NCBI RefSeq assembly: GCF_001039355.2 | Contig: NW_019774981.1 | Location: 7,712-71,711 of the forward strand | Length of the DNA stretch: 64,000 bases | Source: Lingula anatina | Lineage: Eukaryota; Brachiopoda; Lingulata; Lingulida; Lingulidae | Direction: 5' to 3' | Shown here: piece after piece, positions 10,695 through 24,700 of the stretch | How positions within the stretch are numbered: the first letter of the stretch is position 1 | Layout of the letters: each line of letters begins with the position of its first letter | Notes under the pieces: generated by a model | Told to the model about the DNA's origin: nothing | The model's database searches: none | What the model saw: the letters and a program-made list of their open reading frames with translations, nothing else | Program-made: the position numbers and the translations under genes

Positions 10695-13600
10695 AAGCTG
10701 CCAGCATCAGCTGCTCTGAGGAAGTGAAGAAATACCATGAGATGATGGAGAAACTCAATGAATTGATGGATGATGATCAGGCCATTACCCACAAAGTTCA
10801 CCGCCCAACTATAGGACAGGTAGAGTTATTTTGCTTTTATTGATATATATGTTCTGCTCACCTTGCAGTGTATGTGTTTTTTCAAAATTTTTTTAATGAG
10901 CAGTGATAGTCATTATCAGGAGTCTAACCTGTCCATGTATGTGGTCTTTTCTTTCTTTGAAATTTTTTGATGAGGGAATAGAATTCTCATTTCCCTAAAT
11001 CTTCATTTTACTAATAATTTCTTTCTCATTATTATAACCATTCAAAGACTTTTATGTAAAATGTTATTTTTTCAACAATTTTGGATGTGGCATATTTTGG
11101 AAATTAAGGTTTTTTGTTGTAGTGAAAACATTCTCTAAAAATTAAACTTTCTGCTATATGAAGCTATATTGCTCATAGTGTGACTTTTCCAACAGTTCTA
11201 TGCCGGCAGGGATGTGAAGGAAAGAAGATGGTTCAGAGTCAAGATAAAGAATTTAATGCTTGCTACCAAAAATGGACCTACAGCAAGGTGTGTTTTAATA
11301 TAATCATTTTTTGAAGATTTTAAAAATAAATGGAATGAATATTATGATTTTGAGCATTATTTAAACATTTAATAATGTTTTTAAAAAGTTTTAAAAAATG
11401 TTATTTGAAAACTTGGTTAAAACATTTTTAAAACCTTTAACATTTAAAAAACATTTTCATTATAATTTTTCAGTTGCTTCCGTGTGGACTTTGCAGATAC
11501 AGTAATGATTCAGTTTTCAAAGTAGGTACAATATTTGTGATAAATTGTAGGGTCTTAACCTTATTCAAACATGCTTTATAACATATTAAAGTTATCAAAT
11601 GTCTAAATGTACTTTATTTTATTAAATTTTAATAAAGTACAAATTTCGATTGTAGCACATAATTCAGTGAACATTTTCATTAAGGTATTGGTTGTAAAAG
11701 CTTTATATGTAAACTGTAATTTTATTAATCATTTAATTTGATTTTCAGCCTGAGGATTCTCCCAGAAGAATATGGTGTCAAAAATATACCTAAACAAGCC
11801 AAAGAGATGGCTTTCTATGGCTTGCAGCCTCTGACTCTAGTCACAGATCTAATAGAAATGAATACCACACCAAAGTAAGGACACTGCAATAACTTTTTTT
11901 TGTAGAAAACAATGTATTTATTTCCCTTTTGCCCTTTCCTTCTTAAGACGTTAATTATAACTTAATAAGTTGCCATTTTTAATGACACCGAAACAAAAAA
12001 GTAAAGCATATTTATTTTGTCTTTATAATATCTATAAGTTTCCACATTCTTAAAAATAAACTTTTGAGAACCAATGCTGTATTATATAGAGTGTTGGTTA
12101 GTTGGATTAATGTTTGAATTATCCTTGATTTTGAAGGCCCTGTTTTAAGTGGAGTGTGTCTGCTGTAGAGCACGTCAGACGTAAAGTCAAAAGTAAGTAA
12201 CGATACCAACTGTTGTATTGCAGTGCCACCTGGTGTGACTTCTGACACAATAGGTCACATCTTTCTAACACCATAGATATTATATGGCACAATTAATTTC
12301 TGTGACACCCTTTTGCAAAAGAAGTAATCAAGTCAAAGCAGTAATATAAACTCTGTCCTTAAATAACATAAAAAACATTATTTTGATGGTCTGAGAACAG
12401 TAAATGAAGGTGAGGGGCCTTTTTAAGAGTTATGGTAGATACCTCTACCTGCTTAGCCATTTTTGAAGAAAAACAATTTTTTCTTCAAAAAAGTTTTGGG
12501 GAAAGTTTTGATTTAGCTTACTAATTTTTACCTGGAGATCCATACTATATTTTTTCCTCACAAAACTTGTAATAAAGCATCCTTTGATTTTCCTACCCCT
12601 CAGATCATAGCTGTAAAGTCCAAATAATGGGTACAGATCACAATGGCCGCCATTACGTTCGCCTTTTCACCAAGATGGCAGACATGGAATGGATGTGCAT
12701 CAACGATGACTTAGTTGAATTGGGATATGCTGTGTTTTCACACCAAGTTGCAGAACAAGGTAATCATGGAGATTTTGTATCTTTGTAATTTCAAGGATAT
12801 TTTTGCCATAGGTCTTAACATTTCCAAGTAGTATCAGGTTTATATCATCCAGTTTGTATCAGTATTTACTAGTTTCACAGAATGTCACCTATTTTTGAAA
12901 TTCCTGTGCTGTGCATGTGCGTGTGTGTGTGTGCGTTTTAGATTATTTAGAAATCAAACTTTTCTGAAAGCTAGGCTCCTTTTTATAAAACTGTTTTTAT
13001 ATAATTTTAGAATTAGTATGGACCATAAGTCAGATGAAAATAATGGACTGAAAGGCTTTTTTTACCAACAAGAAAAATCAGATATCAGATTTAACTTTAT
13101 ACTGTTGTAAAACCTCACAGAATGATTGTGTGATATTCATGCTGAGAAATTAAGCAGTTTGCACAATGCATTGCTATCTATGTGGCTTATTTCAGAAAAA
13201 GCAGGCTCCACCTCGCCCTATACCACAGAGACAAGATCAAAGCCCAGCTCAAAGTCTCGTACTCTGAATGACTTTTTGGGGGAGGAAAAGGAGAAGGAGG
13301 AGATTCGACAGAAACAGAGGCAGCAATACTTGGCAGACTACCCACAGTCTTCCCACTCCCCCTCACTCCCTACCCTTGTCAGTGATGAAAACAGCAGCGA
13401 TGGCGAGATGGAGGCTATTAGAAGACAAATACAGTCACTAGAGGGCAGCAAGGGTAGTGATAACATAAATACAACTTCACAGCCGGTTGTGACTGGTGGA
13501 GGAGATGGCATTGACCAAAACACAAACCTGCACCAAAAACCACTTGTGAGACCAGGTGGTGACAGTTACGAAAGTGATTCTGCTGTTAAACAAAGAATCA

Positions 13601-16600
13601 CAAGAATGCCATACCAATCAGAGGCACAACCAAATATGATTGGCCAAGGCAGTGGAAGGTCAAGGTTAGGTGCTCAAAGGGGGTCAGCGAGTACTGATAC
13701 ACCTCAGGAACTCTTTGGGACTAGTGTTGCATCCAGTATGGTGCAAAGTGAAAAATCATGTACCAGTCATCAATTACGAACAGGGCAAACATTTGAGCAT
13801 TCAATATCAAATCCAGTGTCAGGACCAACAGATGCATTGTCTCAACAGGTCACTGATTCACATGGAAAGTCATCCACAAGAACCAGTATTCCTAGTCTCC
13901 AAAGACATATTCCACTTAGTGGATCATCTCTCCTTTCTACACTAAAAAAGCTCAGTCCATCAAAAAGTAACGTAGTTGAGACCACAAGTGTCAACAGTCC
14001 TGGAGAAATGCACCCAAGCCCTTCATTGTCGACAGATCTGGAAAGTCCAAAATCAGTTTCATCTTCTGAGGTTGACAGCAAGAAAGCAGAAACACATGCA
14101 AAGCCTAAGATGCCATCTTTGCTGTCAGCTTTGAAAAGTCAGGCTGCAAGACAGCAGGTGTCTGGTATTTCTCATGCCCAACCCAGTGCCTGTAACCGTT
14201 CTGAATTGAGCTCAGGTTCTCCTGCTGTATTGAGTGGAGTAGTAGAGCAAGCCAATGGGAACAATGCTGCCATGGTGATGAACAAGGTTGAGGCTGTGCC
14301 GCAGCAGGATTTAACTGCTTCACATAATTCTCCAGTATTAGGTGCAGAAAAGGAGACATTTTCAACCAGAATATCTCCAGACAAAGTGCCCTCTAATATG
14401 CAAAGAAGCGAGCCATCTTCTATTATGGTATCGAGTAAACCCCCACAAAAGCCCATGGGAAGAGCCTCCATGTTGATAAATTCTCTCATCATGGTGAATT
14501 CTCCTAAAGTTGGTCTCTCTGTTAGAGATATGGATGCCACTGTGAGCCCCGATGGTAAGAGGACTAGTCTTGTAAAAGTTTCATCAAGTGATGTTCCCAA
14601 GACGGTATTCAAACAACCCTCTTGCTCTGCAGTGGCAGACTGTGAAACAAGCCGTCAAACTGAAAAACAACAAGAACAATCTGAAGATAATTTGGTGTCT
14701 CCTTTAACACAATTGGCAGAGAAGACTGACCCTGATGCTCTACAGCCAGAAGAACTGTCTGTCATGGAGGAACAGCTGACAAAAACAGAGGATCAGATAT
14801 CAGTAGAAAACAAGACAGAATCTGAAATTCCTCATGACTCGATAGAAAGAAGACTGGAAATAGAGAATGAAATGCTAAATCAACCAGGCTCATCTGACTC
14901 TTCATCAGCATCATCTCGGTCTAGCAGGAAAGGAAAAGGAAAAGGAAACATCAGTTGGGCAGAAGAACCAACAATACATACCTTACCTGAGACAACATTG
15001 GTATCACAATTCCCTTCAGAGGTCTATGCAGTATACAGATCTGTTGCCCTGGAAACTGTTTCTACAGAAACTGCCCAAGATGGCCAATCAAGACAGGCTC
15101 AATTATCCACACAGTCACCTATTACACAGACACAGGTAGCAGCACAGTCTGTAGGTGGCAGTGGTGCTATATCAAAGAGACCCACCACTGCCCGCCTGCC
15201 TGGTGTGGCACTACAGAAACAGAAAAAGGAATCTCAAAGTCCTGATATTTTGAACACACCTTCCCCACCTCAAATACCAGGGTAAGTTGTTTTTGTGTTA
15301 TTTTAAAGGTTAGTGTAATCCATTACCTAAATGGGATATTTTGTACTTGAATATCAGATTATTAAGTTTTATTGATGGCCATTAGATGTACAAATGATTT
15401 ATAAAAAGTTTGCCCTGTAAAGTGCCCCCCCCCCCAAAAAAAAAAAAAAAAAAAAAAACATTTCATACTTTTTGCTACTAAGGAGCAATATTGGTATATA
15501 TGCTGAGTTTACAAAGCGAATTGCGGTGTCTCCAGGTCTAGTGGTAAACCCTTGAAGTCGATCCTGAAGAAGAGGGATTCTAGTGTCTACTTCTCAGACC
15601 AAGAATCCAGTCCACTGAAGTGAGACCATTTTTCAAAACTTTTAATATCATTTTTATGGTGCATTTAAAAAAAAAACCCTTAATCAAATATATTTTTTTA
15701 ATAACTTCCTTCATTTACTTGTTGAATTCGGAATAGAAAGTGCACGGGATAATGAAAATTTCAATGACCTTGCAACCTCTTATGTTGACCTCTGACCTTT
15801 CAGTCTCCCTGGTGATGTGGTGCCCTCCCCCAGGTATTCTTCCTCTGATTCTGAGACACTTGGTAACCCTGGAGAACAGGGGACACCAGAAAGGAGGTAT
15901 TTTTTGTGGCATTTTGATTTCTCATTACATCTTTTCAAATTTTATTTCATGTTTTTGTACAGGTAAATCAGTTCGAGTCAGATTTTGTTTGTCAGTGGAA
16001 ATAAGAAATATTGAAGTTCTAACATGTTTTTGATAAATATTGTGTTTGAAATGACATGTTTAAATTAAAAGGACCTTCTATGTTTGCACTTTCAGAATCC
16101 TAGACGAAGACCTTTTTAGCTTTTTTCATGGACAACATTTTGGATCTCCCATGCTAACACAGCAGGTAGGTTCTAGTGTGGGGCACAGGTAAATCAATTT
16201 TATAAGTGGTTTAAAAATAAAAAAGCTGGGTTTACATTATGATGTCCTCAATTAATAGGGTCAATCAACTGTACAATTTACACTTGTTGTCATGGCTCTG
16301 TTCAATCCCACTTATATTAAACCAGTGAATTTTTAGATTTAGTCTACAAATATGCATAATAATTGAAGTTATTTACTGTATTCTGAAGGCGCGAGGACTT
16401 CCACAGAAGGACATCAGTGAACATGGAGTGCTGGTGGACGGGGAGAGACCCTCGCCGCCATGTTTGTCTGTGACAGACGCAAACTTTGATGATCTTGTCA
16501 ACAGGGTGAGATTTTCTGAAAAATAATCTATAAAAAATATTTATGATGAAAAAAATGCACTCAATTGTTTACATCTCTTTCCATTTTAATTTTTGAGTTG

Positions 16601-18639
16601 TAACTTGCCCAAAAAGTTTAGAATGAATATTATCTTATGATTGTAGGCTAATGAAATATCCACCATAATCAATGCACACTGTTACAAATTAGATTCATTG
16701 AGATAAAGCAACTCTTTTTACAATTCTAGAGTTATGTATAACATACTACATAAAGTAATTATTACTGTAAATTAGGTTGTTGACTTGTTACTGAATTAAC
16801 TCTTCTGATCAGGGTTTATATGACAGAAAGTTTGGCGCCCCAATCCTGGTTCAGGCTTACATATGGCGACCCATGATGCGGGCCCGTCATGTTGTAGCAG
16901 TGTCTCCCCCTAGAAGTGGTAAAACACTGGCGTACTTGTTGCCTGTGATATCACATATACTGCAGCGGGACACATACAAAGATGTGCCTGCAGGGAATGG
17001 GGTAAGTGCAATGTAGGTTTGCAAGGTACTTGGTAAGAATTTCATGCTGATGCTATTGAATCCAATAGAAAAAAAGATGAAGAATAATGGTTACAGGTCT
17101 CCTTTAGATTTTCTCATTTTGAAAATGAACACTAATTTACAAATTTAGTGGTCTCTTTCTGGCTAGTAAAATAATTTATTTTGGTTTTCTGCAGTTCTTT
17201 TTTCTTTTCTTTTTCTTTGGCTTTGGAGCAAATTATGAACTGTAAAATTAATGGAGTTATTATTATTAAACTTGCTAATATTTGGATTTTTATATTAATA
17301 ATTGGACTTTTTCTTTCAGCCCCTAGCCCTCATAGTGACCCCATCCTGGAAGAAGGCACAGCAAGTATTTGACTGGTGTTATGACTTCCTTGGTGGCCGT
17401 CCTGACGCCAAGACGCTGATTATATATGGGGGCGGTTCAGAAGAGGACCAGTATGTGAGTGTCCAAGAGATGTGTCTTGTTTTTTGTTCACTTGATGTAC
17501 TACATAAATTTAAATTAAACATACCACTCTCTTTTCGTCTTTTGAGAGTAATACTGTAAAGTTAACAGTTTTTACTGCCTGCTTTTTCAAAATGTCAAAA
17601 TTAAGAAAATGAAAGTTGTTTTAATGTTCAATTTTTATGTAATATTATGTGTGTTACACTCATCAGGCTTCCACCCACTGCCTCCTCAAGATGAAAGAAA
17701 AATGAGAGTGCCCATGTGCATCAGATTATAATAATGATAATATTGTGTTTTTGTTGGTAGATCCCACTGCTCAATGGTTGTAAGATACTGGTGGCTACCC
17801 CCTACTGCCTCCTCAGGATGATAGAGAAGGGCTACACCAACCTCAACAGACTGTGTCACCTTGTCATGGATGATGCTGATGTCCTCACAGAGGACTTCAC
17901 TGACCAAGTGAGTGAGAGAATTTAACATTTATATACCCTGATTTTGTTTTTTATGAGCAGTAATTTCTCTCTCTCTCTCTGTCTGTCTGTCTGTCTGTCT
18001 GCTTGAGTATTTTATTATATGGCTGTCACCTGCGCTGCTGTCGCCATGCACTTTCACTGATAACACAATAAGTGGAAAACCATTTTACCTTTTGGCTCAT
18101 TGATTTTTATTTTATTTTCTTTATTTATTATTATTATTATTTTTTTTTTTTGAAAAACTGACTTATCAGTGTTTGTTTAAAATAAGGAGCGTCTTTACTT
18201 TGAACTCAAAATGTTCAGTAGTTTCCAGCTTTTTGGATTAGTGTACATTCAGTCCAGTTCTCACAATTTAATGATTTCACAATTTCAAAACATTATGGCA
18301 TTGTACCATAACTTCAGATCTGTCAGTTGATGACTGGCTACACACAAGTCCTAAGGACAGTGGAGTCCAGCTCGCGTCCACAGCAGATAGTTATGGTGGG
18401 CAGCCAGTGGACACCAGGGATGGCCTCCTTCAAGGACACCTTCATGGTGGATCCCCTGGTCATCATAACCTCTAAACTGGAGGCATCCATTTATGCTGGA
18501 GTAAAGCAGGTAATGACATTTTTGTTGGTCAAGATAAGTTTTTGGACTGTGGTGTTAGAATATCAATTCTGGTATAAGGTGATGTCTTAAGCAAAACTGA
18601 TATAGATTAGTGGCTTATGCGTGCATGTATGCACGCAGG

Positions 18640-18684
<45 letters not shown>

Positions 18685-18703
18685 TCATGCACGTGCGTGT
18701 ACA

Positions 18704-18757
<54 letters not shown>

Positions 18758-21700
18758 GGCATATGTTCATATGTGTGGAACATTTTTTAATCCACCTAAA
18801 ATATGTACTGTATTTCAAATTTTGCAAATGATGCCCAGATAACTAAAAACTAAATAAAATCAGATCACTGTATTTTCTTTTTTAAGCAAGAAAGACTTAT
18901 TTCACTGTCTCTAAATATTTAATTAATTACTTATTGTGAGTAATGCTATTTCCAGAGTGTGTACATGTGTGTAGCTGCTCAGAGAGACCAGCAGTTGCTT
19001 GGTATCCTCAATACATTTGTTCTGCAGGACAAGAAAGCCATCATTTTCACCAACTCTACCAGAGATGCCATAGATCTCTCCCAGGTAAGGATCAGTATGA
19101 ACACATGAATTTTGATTTCGCCAGGCATAATGGTTTATTGCAGCAACCCCTTTCCTTATGTTTGTTTCAAAGAGTTACTGATCAAAAGGATATTGTAAAA
19201 ATATATTTGTTCAAACATGTTTTGATTACAGTAACTTTATTTTGTCACTAAACTTGCACAAAGTGGCTTTAATTACAAGTAAAATGTTTTCTTTATAGTT
19301 ATTACAAATTTGGTTTAAAAAAAACTAAATCTTGTAGACTAGTTTGAGGTAAAAATGGAGCATAATGTTATTGTAAATCTAGAAGTTGGTGTAATAAAAA
19401 TTAATCAGTTTTGTATTACTGTTACATTTGGGTGATCAATTCCAAAGTTAACATACTATTTTGTGTAACCAAAAGATATTTATTTAGGAATGATAATTAC
19501 CTGCTTCAGGTCCTGAAGAGCCAGAGCATGTATGTGTTAGTAGCTCACAAAGAGCTGTTGTCAGATCAACTGGAGGATATTCAGAAAGATTGGAATATTG
19601 ACCACAGAGAGGGGTCCAAACCCGTGTTAAGTAAGCACACACACGTGCGCGCTCACTCGTGCACACGTTGTCAGATGAGCTGGAGGAACTGATTAAAAGA
19701 GCAGCAAAAAGCTCAATGACATTGAAGAGGCTCTACAACTTGCCACATGTTTTTAATTTAATAAACAGATTTTTCGTAAATTTTATGAATAAAAATAGAA
19801 CCCCCCAAAAAGCAGTGACATGTTGGCATGGCCCTCATCCTCGTTTGTGTAAGAATCTGTCTCTAACATTAACATGCAACTTGCCCCAGTAGAATTGAAG
19901 GTGAAACAGAAAAAAATGATATTTTATATTATGTAACTGTTCAGTAATTGGTCATAATATCTGCTTAGGTCAGTGAATGTTTTAGCCCTCGTGGCTTGAA
20001 GGCTGAACAGGTTTTCGTACTAACAGAAAATCATGATAATATTTTGCAAACATTTATTAGGTTTGAGATTTTTTGGTTCAATTAAATTTCTCCTGTCTTC
20101 CAGTCCTAACAGATGAGTGCATCAAGGAGCTTAAGCTGACCAATGCCACATGTACCATCCACTTCTCCCTCCCTGACACCAAGAAGGCTTTTGTGAACAG
20201 ATATGGATGTATGCTGGAAAACTTCAAGAGGAGTCAACAGGAGGAACAGGTGAGGATGTCCTCTAACTCTTTTCTATCATTATTAACTGTGTTATCATAG
20301 AACTCTGCACAGAGGTCCCTCATACTTACTGGCATGTTTTACAAGCAATTCTAGATTGTGCATATCTCCTTATCATCACCAAGGAAGATTTTAGTACTGA
20401 CTGAATTGGTATACATGCCAAGCAATCCCTGTATCATTACTTTCTGTATCGTCATCACAGATTAGTAAATGGAGAACTCACTGTACACTTATAATACATT
20501 TAAAATGCAATATCCAGATTGTCCTCACCTCCTTTATCATTGTGAGGAGAGATCTCATTGGAAACTCGTATACATACATTCAATTCCAGATTGTCCTCAC
20601 CTCCTATATCATCATCACAGATCAGTGTACAGAACAAGCTCAAACTGTATTACAGCTTCTACTTAGAACTAAGTCTTATGTGCCAAAGAAACTGCAGACC
20701 ATGGTAGAGGATGTCAAAAAGGTGGGTCTGCTGGTTCAGTTTCAGTTTAAAAGTTTAATGCAAGGCATAAAGCGTATCCTGGGATTTCACCATTATAGAG
20801 AAATCAAAGTAAGACAAAGAGCTGTCATAATGATTATTTTCTAAATTTTATTTCAACAAGAATTGATTTCAAGTAAAATTAATTATTTTTAACCTTAACT
20901 ACTAACTAGCAATCTTATAGAAGACTGGAATCCCAGCCAACATGAAATCACAAAATTATACTTATTGTCACTTTTAAAAATTTATTTTGTCTTCATGGTT
21001 TGATTAACCTTAGGCCAAAGAAGAAGAAAAGTCAAAACCACTGTGCCATTACTTGAAATCATTTGGAGTTTGCCGAGAGCGCCAGAGGTGTGAGCACCGC
21101 CATGTTGTAGTGAAGGAGCAAGATACGCCTGGCATCTCGAAGCACCATATCAGTCTGCCCACATCCGGGGAAGTCAAGGTAAACTGTATAGTTTGCACAG
21201 AATTGTACCATTGGAGAATCGATTGCTGCAGACCATATAAGGGAAAGCAATTGATATGAAAAGTGACAAAGTGATTATTTTTGCTGCTTTATTCATAATT
21301 ATATGTCAGAAAGTTCCCAGTTTGAATACAAAAAACTGGCCATTATAAAAATAGTGCAATTTTTTAAAAATTTCATATTATTATCCTATATTTTTATTTG
21401 TACAGAGAAACTGTATCTGTATCTATCTGTCTATCTTCTATCAAGGTCCTTGTTACCCATGTCATTGACAGTGCATCATGTTTTTATGTGCGTCTCCAAG
21501 AGCTCCGCAGTGAGACGGAGGACAGTTTCAAAGCAATGGCCGCCGCCTACGTACAACTGGTGTTGGACATGAACATGTGGTTTCAAGTTAAGGATAATCA
21601 AATTATTCAAGGTGAATATACAGATACTGATGGTTATTGAAAACTATCAATATTTATTCATTTTATTTTCTGATATTTCAATTTTTTTAATAATGATAAT

Positions 21701-24700
21701 TTTTATTTAGAAAAATTCATACACAGTTTATTTATTCTTATGCTTCTCTTGTTTGGAAATCATCTATTTTAGCTGCTCACAAAAAGTATACATGAAACCA
21801 ACTGACTTTACAGAGCTTTTAAGGCAACATTTTTTAAATACATTATAATAATTGCTATATAACAAAGTTTCTTAAAATATAACTAAGTTAAATTCATTTT
21901 GTAGGAGTTGAGTGAATAATTGTTGAAACACTCCCCCCCCCCCCCCCACACACACACACACACTCACCTTATTTCACCATTTCCACAGACTCCTTATTCA
22001 AGAAATATATCGGTGTTCCTAATTCTGTGATAGCAGAGTGGCTTGTGCATATTGCCATAGTGCAGAGGCTTAATACTCAGAGTCAATATTGAAACAATCT
22101 GAGTATTATTAAATTGGGATTCCCAGTCACTCAGTCAGTAATTGAAGTCAATAAGTCACAGCTTCTTGTCTCAGATGGCAATTTCATTTAATACTATAAG
22201 GCCTGGTGATGATTCTTCCTATCCATTGGTTTTCTCATGTGGAAAGAATGTTAATAAAGTCATAGGTCTATATGTCCTGTTCTTTTATAGTAAATGGCTA
22301 TTTCTCTTGACTTTGAAAAATGTTGTCTAAAATAATTACATAGTATATTTATATACAATAATTTGGAATTTTATGGATATGAGGGTGCGTTGTATTTTTT
22401 TGGGAAAATTATTGTTGAAGTTCTCTGAAAAATGTGAAAGTTTTTGATCTAATTGGCTTACAATTTTTGCTTACAGTTTTGGCTTACCTTTCGACTTACC
22501 TTTTGGCTTCAGTTTTGGCTTACACAATTTTTTGGCTTACACAAATTATGGCCTTAACAATCTTAGCTTACACAATAATTTGGCTTACACAATTTTTTGG
22601 CTTACTCAGTTTTGGCTTACGGTTGGCCTCTTTGCAACCCCACAATTTGAAATGTGTGCACTATTTGTCTGGAATTATAATTTAAATGTTGATACTTCTG
22701 GCGCACACTAAGTTTATATCATCTATCAACATTATCAATGTTTATCAGTAATACGCTTTATTTCTTTTTATTAATGCGACTTCCAATAAAAGCGGCCATC
22801 ACCGGCCAAATTTCAAACATCACACTTGTGTCTGTTACATTACTAACGTGGACATATCCTAATTCTTACTTCAACTTAGATCAAGGAGACATAAATGTAT
22901 TTGTCTCCGATCCAAATTATATGCATTTTAAAAATAAAAAATATCAGATGTATCTTTCTTGTGAAATTTGCTCGAAAAGTTATGTACAGTACTTAACACC
23001 AATATCTTAAGTCATTATTCACCTGTTGTAACATTTTATTTCAGATGAAATTTGTGAGGGAACAGTATGTGCTGTACAAGACGGTCAAAAATGCTACCAC
23101 AGGTAAGACGCACAACACAGTTTTTTTAAAGATAATAAAAGTAATGTTTAGTCTGCAGTTTAATCTGCAGTATTTGAGCTTTATGTAATATTTGCTTGAT
23201 GTACAATTTTCTTCAAAATATTCCAGGCCTGCAAACTTAAAACATACACTTTTTCAGATGCCTGTCCTTTTTTATGTATGTTTATTCACATACATTAATA
23301 ATTCAACCTAGTAAATTAGCCTTTACGGTGGATTCTATAACTGTGTTACTTGAAATGATTGGTTCACATGTTCCTTTCTTTTCATAATATTACTGACACA
23401 GTCCCTGTCATCCCTTATACTGCTGGCATGGTCCCTGTCATCTCTTACACTGCTGACATGGTCTCTGTTGTCCCTCATACTTTGGGCATGGTCCCTGTCA
23501 TCCATTATACTGCTTACATGTTCTCTGTTGGCCCTAATACTGCTGACACCGTCCCTTTCACCTCTCAGAATGACATTTTTTGTTTCTTTTACACCACAAA
23601 ACCAAGGACACACCTTTCTGTAGATTCTCATGTGAGATTGTCTTATTTCTGACAGCCTCAACCCATACACAAATGGATTGATGACAGAATTAAGTAGAAG
23701 TATTATGTAGGCAATTATAAGGAATACTAAAGTGTCTAAACTGTTGTTGTTGATAATTGACCCAACAACATAAGGGCACCAAAAAACAACAAAGGTTGTA
23801 AAAAGACAAATGCAAGTCTTAGCTAGCTTCAGCTTATTGGAACTCCGCTTAGCCTCCTGTGTAGAGAATCTTCGCACGTTCTTTAAGCTTTTGGTGACCT
23901 CCTGCAAGACCCGAATGTTGAGAAACAAGGTCGTGCAACCCACTGTTCCGACCACTGCAGGCAAGATGTACATCGTTATCCTCTTTTCATTGACAAAATA
24001 ACACAGATCTGTATCGGGCGAGATCGCAGCCTCTATCAGACTAGCGATCGTTTCTAATTCTCCGAGTATAATGGAAATCAGCCATGACAGTGTGTTAAAG
24101 ATGTACATCCTGCGTTTTGTGACCACAGTGCTGTACTGCAGAGGATAAACAATGGCAACGTGTAGGTTCAGAACAAGTCCAAATATAGTAAGTATGGATG
24201 TGAATAATGCCACTTTAGGAATGTCAAACAATATGTTTATAATGCAGTAGGATGATGCCAGGTTGCAGATGATTATCTCTATAAAACGTTCTATTCTGTT
24301 GGCCCCTGCTGTTTCTATGACCGTCAATAATGCCATTAAGCATATGATACAGTACAAAATAAGGTCTGCTATGGTCAGATTCAGGAGTAAAATGTGGTAT
24401 GAATTCATCACTGGCTTGATTCGTCTCACGGCACAGAATGACAGGCAGTTGATGAGGATTCCTATGGCACAGAAAACTATGACACCTATTGCAATAAAGA
24501 GAATATTGTCAAGTCTGTAGTTCATGATTTCCAGGTCTCTTTGACTGATGCTGGCGCTGTCATTGCAGATGAGGGTTATCCATTGCTGTGTGGTAGAAGC
24601 TGTGATTGTCTCATCTGTTGGATGCTCCCAGATCATTGTGATATTACCAGATTGTGATAGACCCTGAACCTCCATTTTCATATATCATGTAATAAAGAAA

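Noticed and set aside
10307-10801. Three overlapping minus-strand frames with repeated peptides such as YIISCYLMSYHAT
   Set aside because: Shadows of the 104 bp tandem repeat; the plus strand carries the real exon.
18610-18842. Open frames of His/Thr or Val/Cys repeats
   Set aside because: Translations of the CA microsatellite.
23359-23652. Plus-strand frame with decapeptide repeats
   Set aside because: Antisense shadow of the GPCR tail minisatellite; the minus-strand frame has seven transmembrane segments and conserved motifs.
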